Positions 1 through 8,516 of a stretch of DNA of 64,000 bases are shown piece by piece (position 1 is the first letter of the stretch; every line of letters starts with the position of its first letter). The notes under the pieces are model-generated. The model searched no databases. It saw only the letters and a list, made by a program, of their open reading frames with translations, and was not told the origin of the DNA. Made by a program: the position numbers and the translations under genes. The DNA comes from Bacillota bacterium (GTDB lineage: Bacteria; Bacillota; Clostridia; Christensenellales; SZUA-584), in the NCBI GenBank assembly GCA_023410595.1, contig JAEYPO010000034.1, positions 1-64,000 on the forward strand. Direction: 5' to 3'.

Positions 1-73
1 CCAGTAGGGGGAAGGCTTTATCTTCTTAATTCAGTCTCAATAAATGCAATAATCCAGTAAAATAAATATTCTC

Positions 74-127
74 TCCATAGCTTAAGCTCTTTTGAACCCC
101 CGGCATTACCGGGGGTTTTCTTATACA
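74..127. mobile_element. IS200-like element end (transposase-side end), no transposase attached
   Basis: This segment matches the transposase-proximal end of the complete element at 57446-58176. Both share the CTCCATAGCT word and a hairpin with 9-bp arms AACCCCCGG/CCGGGGGTT (here 95-117, there 58143-58165), followed by a TATACAA-type tail. Bases 1-73 do not clearly match the leader of the complete copy. Any linked transposase would lie left of the window, reading leftwards. The exact boundaries are inferred from the similarity only. Confidence 0.6.
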
Positions 128-212
128 ATAATGATACCCCCGGTCACGTCCGGTGGTATTCCATACGCGGGCTAAGCACTATAATACTGGCATCGCCTCA
201 AGGCGTACCCAA
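128..212. mobile_element. IS200-like element end (distal end), directly abutting the other end
   Basis: This stretch is nearly identical to 57453-57537, the far end of the complete element. The hairpin CCCCCGG-tcacgt-CCGGTGG (137-156) carries one mismatch relative to the perfect copy at 57462-57481. The word CATCGCCTCAAGGCG follows in both. It lies immediately after the opposite element end at 74-127, giving an end-to-end junction rather than a complete element. Confidence 0.65.
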
Positions 213-261
213 TAGTCGTCTGTTGTAAGTTTGTTGCGGTTTGCCTGATTCATGCGTTTTA

Positions 262-378
262 AAGGCTTCTCCTTGAGGAGAAGCTGGCGCCGACAGGCGG
301 CTGATGAGGTGTTACATGATACCTGCAACCACCCCCCTCGTCGTTTTAGCGACGGCCCAAGTCGTGAGGCTTGATGGG
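262..378. repeat. Palindromic intergenic repeat (clostridial MITE-like unit)
   Basis: The unit contains three dyads: CTTCTCC-ttga-GGAGAAG near 268-285, a GC-rich CGCC/GGCG segment near 290, and CGTCGT-ttta-GCGACG at 339-354. The tail GTCGTGAGGCTTGATGGG (361-378) recurs inverted at 57417-57437. The last hairpin plus its flank recurs inverted at 22027-22054 with compensatory changes. No reading frame is convincing. It resembles the short non-coding repeats scattered between genes in gut Clostridia. Confidence 0.6.
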
Positions 379-400
379 TGTGAATTCCGTTGATTCAGGG

Positions 401-1402
401 TTAATCGTCTCTGTACAGATTATTGAGCGATTCGGCGAGAGACTTAATATCGCCGCGAAGGTCCTCGGGAGATAACACCTCCGCCTTATCCCCGAATATA
501 GTAAGCCAGGAGAGAAACCCGGGGCTTACGCGCACGTTAACCGATACCGTAAACCATCCGTCTTTTATGCTTAAAACGCTTACGTCCAGGCCGAACCTGT
601 CGTAGACGGCAGTGGCAAGCTCGTCGCGGAAGCGTATGCGTACGCTGCGCATTTCCCCGCCGAACATACTGAAGACGCTTCGGTGGTATTCGTCAAAGTC
701 TATGTAGTTCTTATATTCCGACACCTCGTTTATGTTCCTTACGGTCTCCCCCGTTACCTCCACCTTTGTCATACGGTCAATCCTGAAATGCGAAAGGTTG
801 TCATACTTGTCTATATTGCACACGAGGTAATATGCGTCTTCAAACCACATGAGCGAGTAAGGGCTCGCAAAATACTTCCTGCCCTCTCTTCTCAATCTTA
901 ACGTTTTGTCAGGCATATATTCAAAATAAAAGAACGATATCTTTCTTGCAGCGGAGAGCGCCTGCACTATCTTGTCGACGTTGTAGTATATCTCTTCGTT
1001 CTTTGTTTTAAGCGTGCGCACAAGCTCCAGCCGCTCATGGAAAGTTTTTGACTGCTCGTTGCTGAAAAGGCTTCCCAGCTTGTTTATAAGCTGCGCCGAT
1101 TTTTTCTGTGTGATAAACTTTGCGGCGGATACGGCGCTCGCGCATATCTCAGCTTCCGCTATCTCCATAGCGCGCTCGCCCAGGAAATACGCCGTGCCGC
1201 CGTCCGACGTTTTCACGATATCGTACCCCAGATCCCTCAGCAAATTGATGTCGGAATAAATAGCCTTGCGTTCCGCCTCTATTCCTTTTCCCTTAAGATA
1301 ATCAAGTATTTCGTTCATCTTTTTGGGATTGCGCTCGTCGGTATATTTTATAAAATACTCAATCAAAAGCAGTATCTTTGCCCTCTTTGGATAATCAGCC
1401 AT
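401..1402 (-). CDS. WYL-domain transcriptional regulator
   Basis: A DNA-binding regulator of 333 residues with an N-terminal helix-turn-helix (about residues 5-65, including KAIYSDINLLRDLGYDI) and a WYL effector-sensing domain. The WYL core lies near residues 140-240 (ASPYSLMWFEDAYYLV, then HFRIDRM), followed by a C-terminal WCX-like region. Length and domain order are usual for the family. The start is supported by GGAGG five bases before the ATG. It is transcribed alone, downstream of the ArsR unit. Its ligand and targets cannot be read from the sequence. WYL proteins bind nucleic acids or nucleotides and control DNA-damage, phage-defence or metabolic genes, but no such partner lies beside it here. 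Confidence 0.9.
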   Translation of the reverse strand: MADYPKRAKILLLIEYFIKYTDERNPKKMNEILDYLKGKGIEAERKAIYSDINLLRDLGYDIVKTSDGGTAYFLGERAMEIAEAEICASAVSAAKFITQKKSAQLINKLGSLFSNEQSKTFHERLELVRTLKTKNEEIYYNVDKIVQALSAARKISFFYFEYMPDKTLRLRREGRKYFASPYSLMWFEDAYYLVCNIDKYDNLSHFRIDRMTKVEVTGETVRNINEVSEYKNYIDFDEYHRSVFSMFGGEMRSVRIRFRDELATAVYDRFGLDVSVLSIKDGWFTVSVNVRVSPGFLSWLTIFGDKAEVLSPEDLRGDIKSLAESLNNLYRDD

Positions 1403-1477
1403 TTAAGACCTCCGAAACATTTACTACAAACTATACGTATAACATAACTATAACATTTATTTAGCGAAGAACAAAGC

Positions 1478-1512
1478 ATGAAAAAAGCGATATTACCATA
1501 TGAATAACGCTC
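1478..1512 (-). terminator. Intrinsic terminator after the ArsR unit
   Basis: On the minus strand, AGCGTTATT and TAATATCGCT form an imperfect stem followed by six T residues. It lies just downstream of the ArsR stop codon. Confidence 0.6.
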
Positions 1513-1540
1513 TTTCTGACTTTAATATTATGCCGCGGTG

Positions 1541-1810
1541 TTATTTTGGGAGCAGTTCAAGCAGCCGCAGCGTAGCTTTGTCAACGACTTTATAGCAAAC
1601 ATAATTGCCACTGCGTTCTCCCGCCACTATTCCCGCAGCTTTCAGTTTTGAAAGATGAAGCGAAATAACAGGCTGCGGTATGCCCAGGTCCTCGCATATC
1701 TGCTTCACATGACAGCCTTTTTTTGATATACCGTTTATAATACACAGCCTTATCGGATGTCCTAACACTTTAAGCTTTGAAGCAAGCGTTTCATACTTAG
1801 AATAGTTCAT
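1541..1810 (-). CDS. ArsR-family winged-helix repressor, probable thiol sensor
   Basis: A small ArsR/SmtB-type repressor of 89 residues. The core LKVLGHPIRLCIINGI and the recognition helix IPQPVISLHLSKLKAAGIV are typical. Its ATG overlaps the TGA of the preceding flavoprotein by four bases, so the two are translationally coupled. Four cysteines occur (about residues 23, 33, 39 and 72), but the classical metal motif CxC after EL is absent. Together with the CoA-disulfide reductase/rhodanese partner this suggests sensing of persulfide or another thiol stress rather than a metal; that is inference. A 9-bp inverted repeat at 3479-3506 in front of the operon is its likely operator. Confidence 0.85.
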   Translation of the reverse strand: MNYSKYETLASKLKVLGHPIRLCIINGISKKGCHVKQICEDLGIPQPVISLHLSKLKAAGIVAGERSGNYVCYKVVDKATLRLLELLPK

Positions 1811-3468
1811 TGTTCCTTTGCCGCCTTTTTGCTGCCCAATATTTCATACAGGCTGTAGCCGCCCGAAAGAGTTTTAACATTGTATCCGCGCTGCCCAAGC
1901 ATCCTTTCGGCTGTATACGCCGCCTGTCCGTTGCCGCAGAACAATACTATATCCTTATTCTTAGGAAGCTCGCTTATTCTGCCGCGCAGCTCGTCAGCGG
2001 GGATATTGACTGCTCCGTTTATAGTGCCCGCCTCAAAATCGTTTTTCGGGCGCAGATCCACTAACAGTGTATCCTTAAGGCCGTCTATATCATGCCAATG
2101 CACTATGTTTGTAAGTCCTTCCATTATATCGGAAGCCACGAATCCCGCCATATTCACCGGGTCTTTAGAAGCGCCGAACGGAGGCGCGTACGCGAGCTCC
2201 AGTTCCGACAGCTTGTCGGCGGTTAATCCCGCGCGCATGGCGGTGGCAATCACGTCTATGCGCTTATCCACTCCCCCGCCGCCCGCTATCTGTACGCCAA
2301 GTATCCTGCCCATACGTTTTTCGAACATCAGCTTAATTGTCATAACGGTAGCGCCCGGATAATACGGAGCGTGAGAATAAGCGCGTATATAGATTTTTTC
2401 ATAGTTCTCCTTGCGCTCTTTAAGCATTGCTTCTGAAAGCCCCGCGTTTGCGAAAACGGACTCGAAGAGCTTAAGTATTGTTACGCCCAGCGTTTTTCTG
2501 TATTTTGAATTAAGCCCGCATATATTGTCGGCAGCTATCCTTCCCTGCCTGTCCGCGGGAGAAGCGAGCGGTATAACCGCTTTGCCCCCTGAGAGGCATT
2601 CCACTTCCACGGCGTCTCCCGCCGCGTATATATCCTTGTCTGTCGTTTGCTGCCGCTCATCCACGAGTATGCCGCCGGTGACTCCTATGCCCAGACCGGC
2701 TTTTCTGGCCAGAGAAACCTCGGGTGTTACGCCCCCTCCCAGTATTACCATATCCGCTGAAAGCTTCCCGCCATTAGAAAGCTCTACGCCCACGCTGTTT
2801 TCCGATTCGTTCATTGAAACGACTGAGGCGCCTGTTATAAGCAGCATGCCTTTTTTCTGCAGCTCCATTGCAGCGAACACGGACATGTCGTCGTCAAACG
2901 TCGGCAAAACGTGACTGCTCTCCTCGACCACCGTAGTCGTTATTCCGCGCCTTGATATGTTCTCAGCTATCTCCAGGCCTATATATCCGCCCCCAAATAC
3001 GACCGCCCGCCTTACGTTGTTTTTCTCTATATACTCTGTCATTGATATCGAATCGGCCATGTTTCTAAGCACAAAAACCTTATCCGAATTTATGCCTTCA
3101 ATTTCAGGCTTTAAGGGCACCGCTCCCGTTGCCAGCACCAGCTTATCATACTTTTGCTGATATTTCCTTCCTGTCACGAGGTTCTTCAGCTCGACCTTTT
3201 TATCACGCCTGTTTATGCCGACAACCTCGATGTTGACCTTTACGCTTATATTGTGCCTTTTTTTAAAATCGCCCGGCGTCTGCAATAAAAGCTCGTCGGC
3301 GGATTTTACTATGCCTCCCACATAATAAGGCAGCCCGCAGCTCGAAAACGAAACAGACGGCCCTTTTTCAAATATCGTTATCCTTGCACGTTCGTCAAGC
3401 CTGCGCAAACGCATGGCGGCGCTTGTGCCTCCCGCAATACCGCCCACTATAATATATTTTCTTTCCAT
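1807..3468 (-). CDS. CoA-disulfide reductase-like flavoprotein fused to rhodanese (CoADR-Rhd)
   Basis: An FAD- and NAD(P)H-binding oxidoreductase of 553 residues. The FAD motif VGGIAGG is at the N-terminus and the single redox cysteine is near residue 43 (SFSSCGLPYYVGG). The nucleotide motif FGGGYIGLEIA lies near 160. A C-terminal rhodanese domain (about 460-550) carries the active-site loop LFCGNGQAA. The family reduces CoA disulfide, CoA persulfide or polysulfide, with the rhodanese cysteine handling sulfane sulfur. The start has an AAAGG ribosome site. It is the first gene of a two-gene operon with an ArsR repressor, suggesting induction by reactive sulfur species. The exact substrate is not certain. 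Confidence 0.9.
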   Translation of the reverse strand: MERKYIIVGGIAGGTSAAMRLRRLDERARITIFEKGPSVSFSSCGLPYYVGGIVKSADELLLQTPGDFKKRHNISVKVNIEVVGINRRDKKVELKNLVTGRKYQQKYDKLVLATGAVPLKPEIEGINSDKVFVLRNMADSISMTEYIEKNNVRRAVVFGGGYIGLEIAENISRRGITTTVVEESSHVLPTFDDDMSVFAAMELQKKGMLLITGASVVSMNESENSVGVELSNGGKLSADMVILGGGVTPEVSLARKAGLGIGVTGGILVDERQQTTDKDIYAAGDAVEVECLSGGKAVIPLASPADRQGRIAADNICGLNSKYRKTLGVTILKLFESVFANAGLSEAMLKERKENYEKIYIRAYSHAPYYPGATVMTIKLMFEKRMGRILGVQIAGGGGVDKRIDVIATAMRAGLTADKLSELELAYAPPFGASKDPVNMAGFVASDIMEGLTNIVHWHDIDGLKDTLLVDLRPKNDFEAGTINGAVNIPADELRGRISELPKNKDIVLFCGNGQAAYTAERMLGQRGYNVKTLSGGYSLYEILGSKKAAKEQ

Positions 3469-3478
3469 ATTTCGCCTT

Positions 3479-3506
3479 TCGAATATTTGTTTATCTTAAT
3501 ATTCGA
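3479..3506. promoter_or_regulatory. Inverted-repeat operator, probably for the ArsR repressor
   Basis: Perfect 9-bp arms TCGAATATT and AATATTCGA are separated by 10 bases, directly upstream of the flavoprotein ribosome site. Position, symmetry and AT-rich ATATTC cores fit an ArsR-type operator. The assignment to the operon's own ArsR is inference. Confidence 0.6.
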
Positions 3507-3598
3507 TTATTTATGCATTTACCCTTTTTTATTATGCCTTATAGCTGATAGTTTATGTTCTGTTTACATTTTGATATAATCAAATAAGGAGGCGGAAT

Positions 3599-4411
3599 AT
3601 GATATTCGGAATGTCAACAGCTTGTTTCTTCCCCAAAGTTTTTTTAGAGGATTCGATCGATATTATGGGCAGCATGCAAATTGAAAACATAGAGATATTT
3701 TTCAACTGCATGTCAGAATACAAAATGCCTTTCGTCAAAGAACTAAAGAAGCGGGCAGACGGCAACGGTATCAGCGTCTATTCGATACACGCCTTTTCCA
3801 TACAGTTTGAACCGCAGCTTTTTACTCTTCATGAAAGAGCAAGGCGTGAAGCTGAAGACATATATAAACAGGTGATTGAAGCGGCCGCGGAGCTTGGCGC
3901 CGGCGTTTATGTTTTTCATGGCCCGCCAAACCTGAAGCGCATGAAAAAAACCATATTGAATTACAAACATATTGCAAACACGATAGGGCCGCTTGCCGAT
4001 ATAGCCAAAGCGCACGGAGTAAAGCTTGCCTGGGAGAACGTCCACTGGTGCTGGTATTCACAGCCTGAATTTGCGGATATCGTCTTAAAGCTGCCCGGCA
4101 TGGAAAATCTTTATTTCACACTGGATATAAAGCAGGCCGTTCTGTCTGGGTTCGCTCCCGAAGAGTATTTGAAATCAGCGGCTGGAAAGCTTGCCAACGT
4201 ACATATATGCGACTGTGTCTTCAGCGAGGAACACGGCGGGGTTCCAGTACTGCCGTTCAAAGGCGGTATCGATTTTGAATCGTTTAAGCGAGAGCTTGAT
4301 AAAACGGGCTATGACGGCGGTATGATACTGGAAGTCTACTCAAGTAATTATTCTGATCATGGCGAGCTTAAAGAAAATTTCAGTAAAGTGAAATCGTTTT
4401 TCTCATATTGA
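3599..4411 (+). CDS. Sugar phosphate isomerase/epimerase (AP endonuclease 2-type TIM barrel)
   Basis: A 270-residue protein of the xylose isomerase-like TIM-barrel superfamily. Recognisable strands and metal-ligand positions are VYVFHGPPN (near 98), KLAWENVHWCW (about 140), LYFTLDIKQA (about 170), LANVHICDC (about 195) and GGMILEVYS near the C-terminus. The E, D, H and E residues at these strand ends are the usual divalent-metal ligands. GGAGG lies seven bases before the ATG. It stands alone between two minus-strand units, so neither pathway nor substrate can be deduced. Members isomerise or epimerise sugars or inositol derivatives. Confidence 0.85.
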   Translation: MIFGMSTACFFPKVFLEDSIDIMGSMQIENIEIFFNCMSEYKMPFVKELKKRADGNGISVYSIHAFSIQFEPQLFTLHERARREAEDIYKQVIEAAAELGAGVYVFHGPPNLKRMKKTILNYKHIANTIGPLADIAKAHGVKLAWENVHWCWYSQPEFADIVLKLPGMENLYFTLDIKQAVLSGFAPEEYLKSAAGKLANVHICDCVFSEEHGGVPVLPFKGGIDFESFKRELDKTGYDGGMILEVYSSNYSDHGELKENFSKVKSFFSY

Positions 4412-4446
4412 AGCGATCATGGCAGCTAAAGTTATCTTAAAGTTTT

Positions 4447-4710
4447 TCATAGACGCTTTTTGTTTACGGCCGCAGCGGCGCGATCGAATTCATCTTTACG
4501 AACATAAATAATATATTCAAGCGCTGTTTGCATATCCTGTCCTATCGACCCCAGTCTTGCCCGCGTATCGCTTAACACAGAAGGGCTTGTTCTGTCTATG
4601 GTCTTTACATAGCAGTCAATTCCGCAGCCTGCCAATATATCTCTGATTTCAGACTGCTTCTTCATCGAAAACGTCGCAAATATTTCTTTGCGGTTGAAAA
4701 ACGTAATCAT
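4447..4710 (-). CDS. Small conserved-looking protein of unknown function
   Basis: An 87-residue protein I do not recognise with certainty. It starts with a hydrophobic strand (MITFFNRKEIFATF), then helices around KKQSEIRDILAGCGIDCYV and a charged C-terminus. There is no signal peptide or membrane segment. The strand-helix pattern and the IRDILAGCGID segment resemble small single-domain signalling proteins (DUF2007-like), but this is only a resemblance. An AGGAG ribosome site lies ten bases before the ATG. It sits just upstream of, and codirectional with, clpX, which is separated from it by clpX's own terminator. Confidence 0.65.
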   Translation of the reverse strand: MITFFNRKEIFATFSMKKQSEIRDILAGCGIDCYVKTIDRTSPSVLSDTRARLGSIGQDMQTALEYIIYVRKDEFDRAAAAVNKKRL

Positions 4711-4785
4711 ACTCTTGCCGCTCCTAAACGTTATATTGCGATTATTATCCTATGAAGCTTTATGTTTTCCTGACTACAATATTTA

Positions 4786-4815
4786 AAAGGCGCTCTTTTT
4801 CAGAACGCCTTTTAG
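4786..4815 (-). terminator. Terminator of the tig-clpP-clpX operon
   Basis: Eight-bp arms AAAAGGCG/CGCCTTTT enclose about 13 bases immediately after the clpX stop codon. A-rich and T-rich flanks make it potentially bidirectional. Confidence 0.75.
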
Positions 4816-4826
4816 TTTGTTTATTA

Positions 4827-6107
4827 TCAGCCGAAGCTTTCTTTTTTAGCCTTGGGCAATGCCTTTTGTTTTGTGTCCTTCTCGCCAAGTATGAGCATGG
4901 GCAACATGGCGTTCTTTACGGTATCCTTTGTAATAACGCACTTCTTGATATCTGTTCTGGAAGGTATCTCATACATAACGTCGAGCATGATGCTCTCTAA
5001 TATGGCTCTTAAGCCCCTGGCGCCCGTTTTGCGGTCGATAGCAATCTTAGCTATCTCGGCAAGCGCGTCCGCCTCAAATTCAAGCTGTACGCCGTCCATT
5101 TCCAAAAGCTTTGTGAACTGCTTTACCAGCGCGTTCTTAGGCTCGGTGAGTATGCTCACCAGCGCTTTTTCGTCGAGCTGATGAAGCGGCACTATTATGG
5201 GAACGCGTCCTACAAATTCCGGTATAAGGCCGAACTTTAAGAGGTCTTCGGGGAGTATCTTCTTATAAATCTCTGAGAGGTCTTTATTAAGGTTCGATAC
5301 TATCTCGGCGCCGAAGCCCATCATCTTGTTGCCTATCCGTCTCTCTATTATCTTTTCAAGACCGCCGAATGCGCCGCCGCATATAAACAGTATATTCGTC
5401 GTGTCTATCTGCAAAAACTCCTGATGCGGATGCTTCCTGCCACCCTGAGGAGGAACGCTGGCCACCGTGCCCTCGATTATCTTGAGCAGCGCCTGTTGTA
5501 CGCCCTCACCCGAAACGTCGCGTGTTATAGAAGGATTGTCGCCCTTCCTCGCTATCTTGTCGATCTCGTCTATATAGATTATGCCGCGCTGTGCGCGCTC
5601 TATATCGTAATCCGCCGCCTGAATGAGCTTTAGAAGTATATTCTCGACATCCTCGCCCACATATCCGGCTTCCGTAAGCGACGTAGCATCCGCCATGGCA
5701 AACGGTACGTTCAATACGCGCGCGAGCGTCTGCGCTAGCAGCGTCTTGCCGCAGCCGGTAGGCCCCAGCATGACGATATTGCTCTTCTGAAGCTCTACGT
5801 CGTCCTGTTTTACGTCGGAATTGATCCTTTTATAATGGTTATATACCGCAACGGCCAGATTCTTCTTCGCATAATTCTGTCCTATTACATACTCGTCAAG
5901 AGAAGCAACGATTTCCGAAGGCTTCGGAATCTCCCCCATATCAAACGTTACCGCGTCCTGATAGTCCTCTTCAATGATCTCTTTACACAGCTCTATGCAC
6001 TCATTGCAGATATAAACACCCGGCCCCGCAACAAGACGCCTCACCTGTTCCTGAGCCTTGCCGCAGAACGAACATTTCAATTGTTTCTGATCATCATAAT
6101 TTGCCAT
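4827..6107 (-). CDS. clpX: ATP-dependent Clp protease ATP-binding subunit ClpX
   Basis: The hexameric AAA+ unfoldase that recognises tagged proteins and feeds them to ClpP in the cytoplasm. The 426-residue length is normal. The N-terminal zinc-binding domain uses Cys12, Cys15, Cys34 and Cys37. Walker A is GPTGCGKT (near 117), Walker B is IIYIDEIDK and the sensor/arginine region is GARGLRAILE. It is the third gene after tig and clpP, the common clostridial order, and starts 13 bases after clpP ends behind GAGGTGA. The tail is short and lysine-rich. Identification is secure. Confidence 0.98.
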   Translation of the reverse strand: MANYDDQKQLKCSFCGKAQEQVRRLVAGPGVYICNECIELCKEIIEEDYQDAVTFDMGEIPKPSEIVASLDEYVIGQNYAKKNLAVAVYNHYKRINSDVKQDDVELQKSNIVMLGPTGCGKTLLAQTLARVLNVPFAMADATSLTEAGYVGEDVENILLKLIQAADYDIERAQRGIIYIDEIDKIARKGDNPSITRDVSGEGVQQALLKIIEGTVASVPPQGGRKHPHQEFLQIDTTNILFICGGAFGGLEKIIERRIGNKMMGFGAEIVSNLNKDLSEIYKKILPEDLLKFGLIPEFVGRVPIIVPLHQLDEKALVSILTEPKNALVKQFTKLLEMDGVQLEFEADALAEIAKIAIDRKTGARGLRAILESIMLDVMYEIPSRTDIKKCVITKDTVKNAMLPMLILGEKDTKQKALPKAKKESFG

Positions 6108-6120
6108 TGATTCACCTCAA

Positions 6121-6708
6121 TTACTTGCTCTTTGGCTGTATAATCTCGTCAATAATCCCGTATTCGCGCGCATCTTCCGCGCTCAGGAAATTGTCTCTCT
6201 CAGTATCAGCCGCTACCTTTTTTTCTGGCTGACCCGTTCTTTCCGCCAGTATCCTGTTCATCTTCTTTTTAATATTCACGATATGTTCGGCATGTATCTG
6301 TATATCCGTAGCGGGGCCCTGCGTACCGCCTGAAGGCTGGTGTATCATCACCTCGCTGTTGGGAAGCGCTTTGCGCTTGCCCTTAGCGCCCGCAGCCAGC
6401 AGGAACGCTCCCATAGAAGCGGCTATGCCTATACATATCGTCGATACGTCGCACTTTACGTGCTGCATCGTATCATATATAGCCATTCCCGCAGTCACCG
6501 ACCCCCCGGGGCTGTTGATGTAAAGGAATATATCCTTATCAGGGTCCTCAGCCTCGAGAAATATCAATTGGGCTACCACCAGGTTAGCCATGACGTCGTC
6601 CACTTCGCCGCCTAAAAAGATTATTCTGTCCTTCAGCAGCCGGGAATATATATCATAACTTCTCTCGCCTTTGCTTGTCTGCTCTATAACATAAGGCACC
6701 AATGTCAT
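6121..6708 (-). CDS. clpP: ATP-dependent Clp protease proteolytic subunit ClpP
   Basis: The 195-residue serine peptidase that forms the tetradecameric chamber used by ClpX and other Clp ATPases. The catalytic triad is visible as Ser98 (GIAASMGAF), His123 (MIHQPSGG) and Asp172 (ERDNF). The oxyanion-hole glycine loop INSPGGSV is intact. GGAGG lies ten bases before the ATG. It is located between tig and clpX on one transcript, linking nascent-chain folding with protein quality control. Confidence 0.98.
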   Translation of the reverse strand: MTLVPYVIEQTSKGERSYDIYSRLLKDRIIFLGGEVDDVMANLVVAQLIFLEAEDPDKDIFLYINSPGGSVTAGMAIYDTMQHVKCDVSTICIGIAASMGAFLLAAGAKGKRKALPNSEVMIHQPSGGTQGPATDIQIHAEHIVNIKKKMNRILAERTGQPEKKVAADTERDNFLSAEDAREYGIIDEIIQPKSK

Positions 6709-6743
6709 GCTTGAAAATCCTCCGTTATCTATACTATACTATT

Positions 6744-8081
6744 CTATTCTTCGTCAGTGTTTTCCTTCTCCGCAGATTTCTTTTTACCTTTTTTGGAGGG
6801 CGCTTTAAGTTCCGCGTTCTCCACAAGGAAATCAACAGTATTGTCGTAAGCTATATCTTCTTTGATGTACTCGAGCTCTTCGTCGTTTATGGATTTTTTG
6901 AGCTCTTCCAAATCCTTTTTCGCGGCTTCCGCCCTTCTTTTCAGCTCCGCTTCTACCTGCTCTTCCCACGCAGTTATATTCTCCGCTTTCTTTACGGCCT
7001 CCACAACGAGCTGTGCGCGCACATTCCTTTCAGCCGGTTCCCTGTACTCCTTGCGAAGCTCTTCCATGCTGCCGCCTGTCATATTAAGGTAGTCTTCCAG
7101 TTTGACGCCCTGATACATAAGGCTGTATTCTATCTGCCTTATGTGATTGTCAATCTGGTTTTCTATCATGCACTCGGGCAGATCTATTTTAGCGTTTTTA
7201 ATAACCGCTTCGATTACGTTGTTCTGGGTATGAACCTTAGCGTGCTCCTCGGCATGCTCTTCTAAATGTTCCCGTATGCTTTTCTTATACTCTTCAATAG
7301 TGTCGTATTCGGATACGTCCTGCGCGAACTCGTCGTTAAGCTCGGGAAGCTCTTTCTCCTTGACCTCCTGAAGCTTTATATGGAAAACGGCTTCTTTGCC
7401 AGCGAGCTGTTTTGCCCTGTAGTCTTCCGGGAAGTTGACGGTGATATCCTTCTCCTCGCCCTTTTTCATGCCCACGATCTGCTCTTCAAAGCCGGGTATA
7501 AACATGCCGGCGCCTATCTCTATAACCTGGTTCTCTGCTGTTCCGCCGTCAAACTTTTCTCCGTCTATGCTGCCTGAATAGTCGATAACAGCCTTATCCT
7601 TTTCCCGCGTCTCTCTGTCAACGTCAACCCATCTCGCGTTGCGTTCGGCAAGCCGGTTCAGTTCGGCATCGACCTGCTTCTCATCCACGGACGCTTCTTC
7701 CTTTTCGGCCTTTACTCCCTTATACTGTCCAAGCTCGACCTCAGGCTTAACAAAGAATTCCGCCGTATATGTGACGCCTTCCTTCTTGCCTATGGTCTTT
7801 ATATCTATTTCCGGTTTGGAAACGGGCACAAGACCTAGCTCGTCAACTGCCTTTGTGTAACTTTCCGGAAAAACCATCTCAAACGCTTCTTCAAAGAATA
7901 CGCCCTCGCCATAAAAATTCTCTATAACCGGTTTTGGCGCTTTTCCCTTCCTGAAACCCTGTACGTTGAACTTACCCCTGTTTTTTATATATGCCTTCTG
8001 CAGCGCGTCCGCAAACTCTTCGGGTGAAACTTCAATTTCTGCTTTTACTTTATTTGCGCCTACGTTTTCTACTTTTGCCAA
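6744..8081 (-). CDS. tig: Trigger factor (ribosome-associated chaperone, peptidyl-prolyl isomerase)
   Basis: Folding factor that binds ribosomal protein L23 at the exit tunnel and shields nascent chains. The 445 residues contain the N-terminal ribosome-binding domain with the signature GFRKGKAPK (about 43-51), the FKBP-type domain (about 160-245, VIDYSGSIDGEKFDGG) and a long helical C-terminal cradle. The lysine- and glutamate-rich tail is typical of Clostridia. The start codon is TTG, preceded by AGGAGG at ten bases; no ATG fits better. It is the first gene of the tig-clpP-clpX operon. Confidence 0.96.
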   Translation of the reverse strand: MAKVENVGANKVKAEIEVSPEEFADALQKAYIKNRGKFNVQGFRKGKAPKPVIENFYGEGVFFEEAFEMVFPESYTKAVDELGLVPVSKPEIDIKTIGKKEGVTYTAEFFVKPEVELGQYKGVKAEKEEASVDEKQVDAELNRLAERNARWVDVDRETREKDKAVIDYSGSIDGEKFDGGTAENQVIEIGAGMFIPGFEEQIVGMKKGEEKDITVNFPEDYRAKQLAGKEAVFHIKLQEVKEKELPELNDEFAQDVSEYDTIEEYKKSIREHLEEHAEEHAKVHTQNNVIEAVIKNAKIDLPECMIENQIDNHIRQIEYSLMYQGVKLEDYLNMTGGSMEELRKEYREPAERNVRAQLVVEAVKKAENITAWEEQVEAELKRRAEAAKKDLEELKKSINDEELEYIKEDIAYDNTVDFLVENAELKAPSKKGKKKSAEKENTDEE

Positions 8082-8516
8082 TTAAAATAATCCTCCTGCC
8101 TTATAATACCCAAAATGGCCATATCGTAATCCCGCCAAAATGCCGGAATTTATATTAACATATATACATAGTCAATGCAACGACAAAGCAACAAAAGTTA
8201 ATTCTTTTTTCACATATATAGTTATCGAACGTCTTAAGTATCATTCCTGATAATTTATATCGGGTCCCAAAAAGTCAGAAGGCATTTTGGGTGGTAATGA
8301 CGCCAAGGCTTGAATAACATTATGGACAGGTTTGTTGTCTTACAGTATTTTTGCCGTACAACCCTTCTATTATATTTATCGAAAAGTTTTGCAATTTCTT
8401 GATTGAAAATGCAATCTTACTTCAATGTTTATTATAATCCCTGGCGGCCTAAATGTCTTGTTTTATTTAAGAATAAATAATTGCAATTTTACTTTTTCAT
8501 GTTTATCAGCGATTTG

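Noticed and set aside
1..73. Possible transposase leader at the very start
   Set aside because: Only the last few bases resemble the complete IS copy; the rest cannot be assigned without sequence to the left.
6702..7265. 187-codon plus-strand open frame opposite tig
   Set aside because: Phe/Leu-rich antisense of the Lys/Glu-rich trigger factor; no ribosome site.
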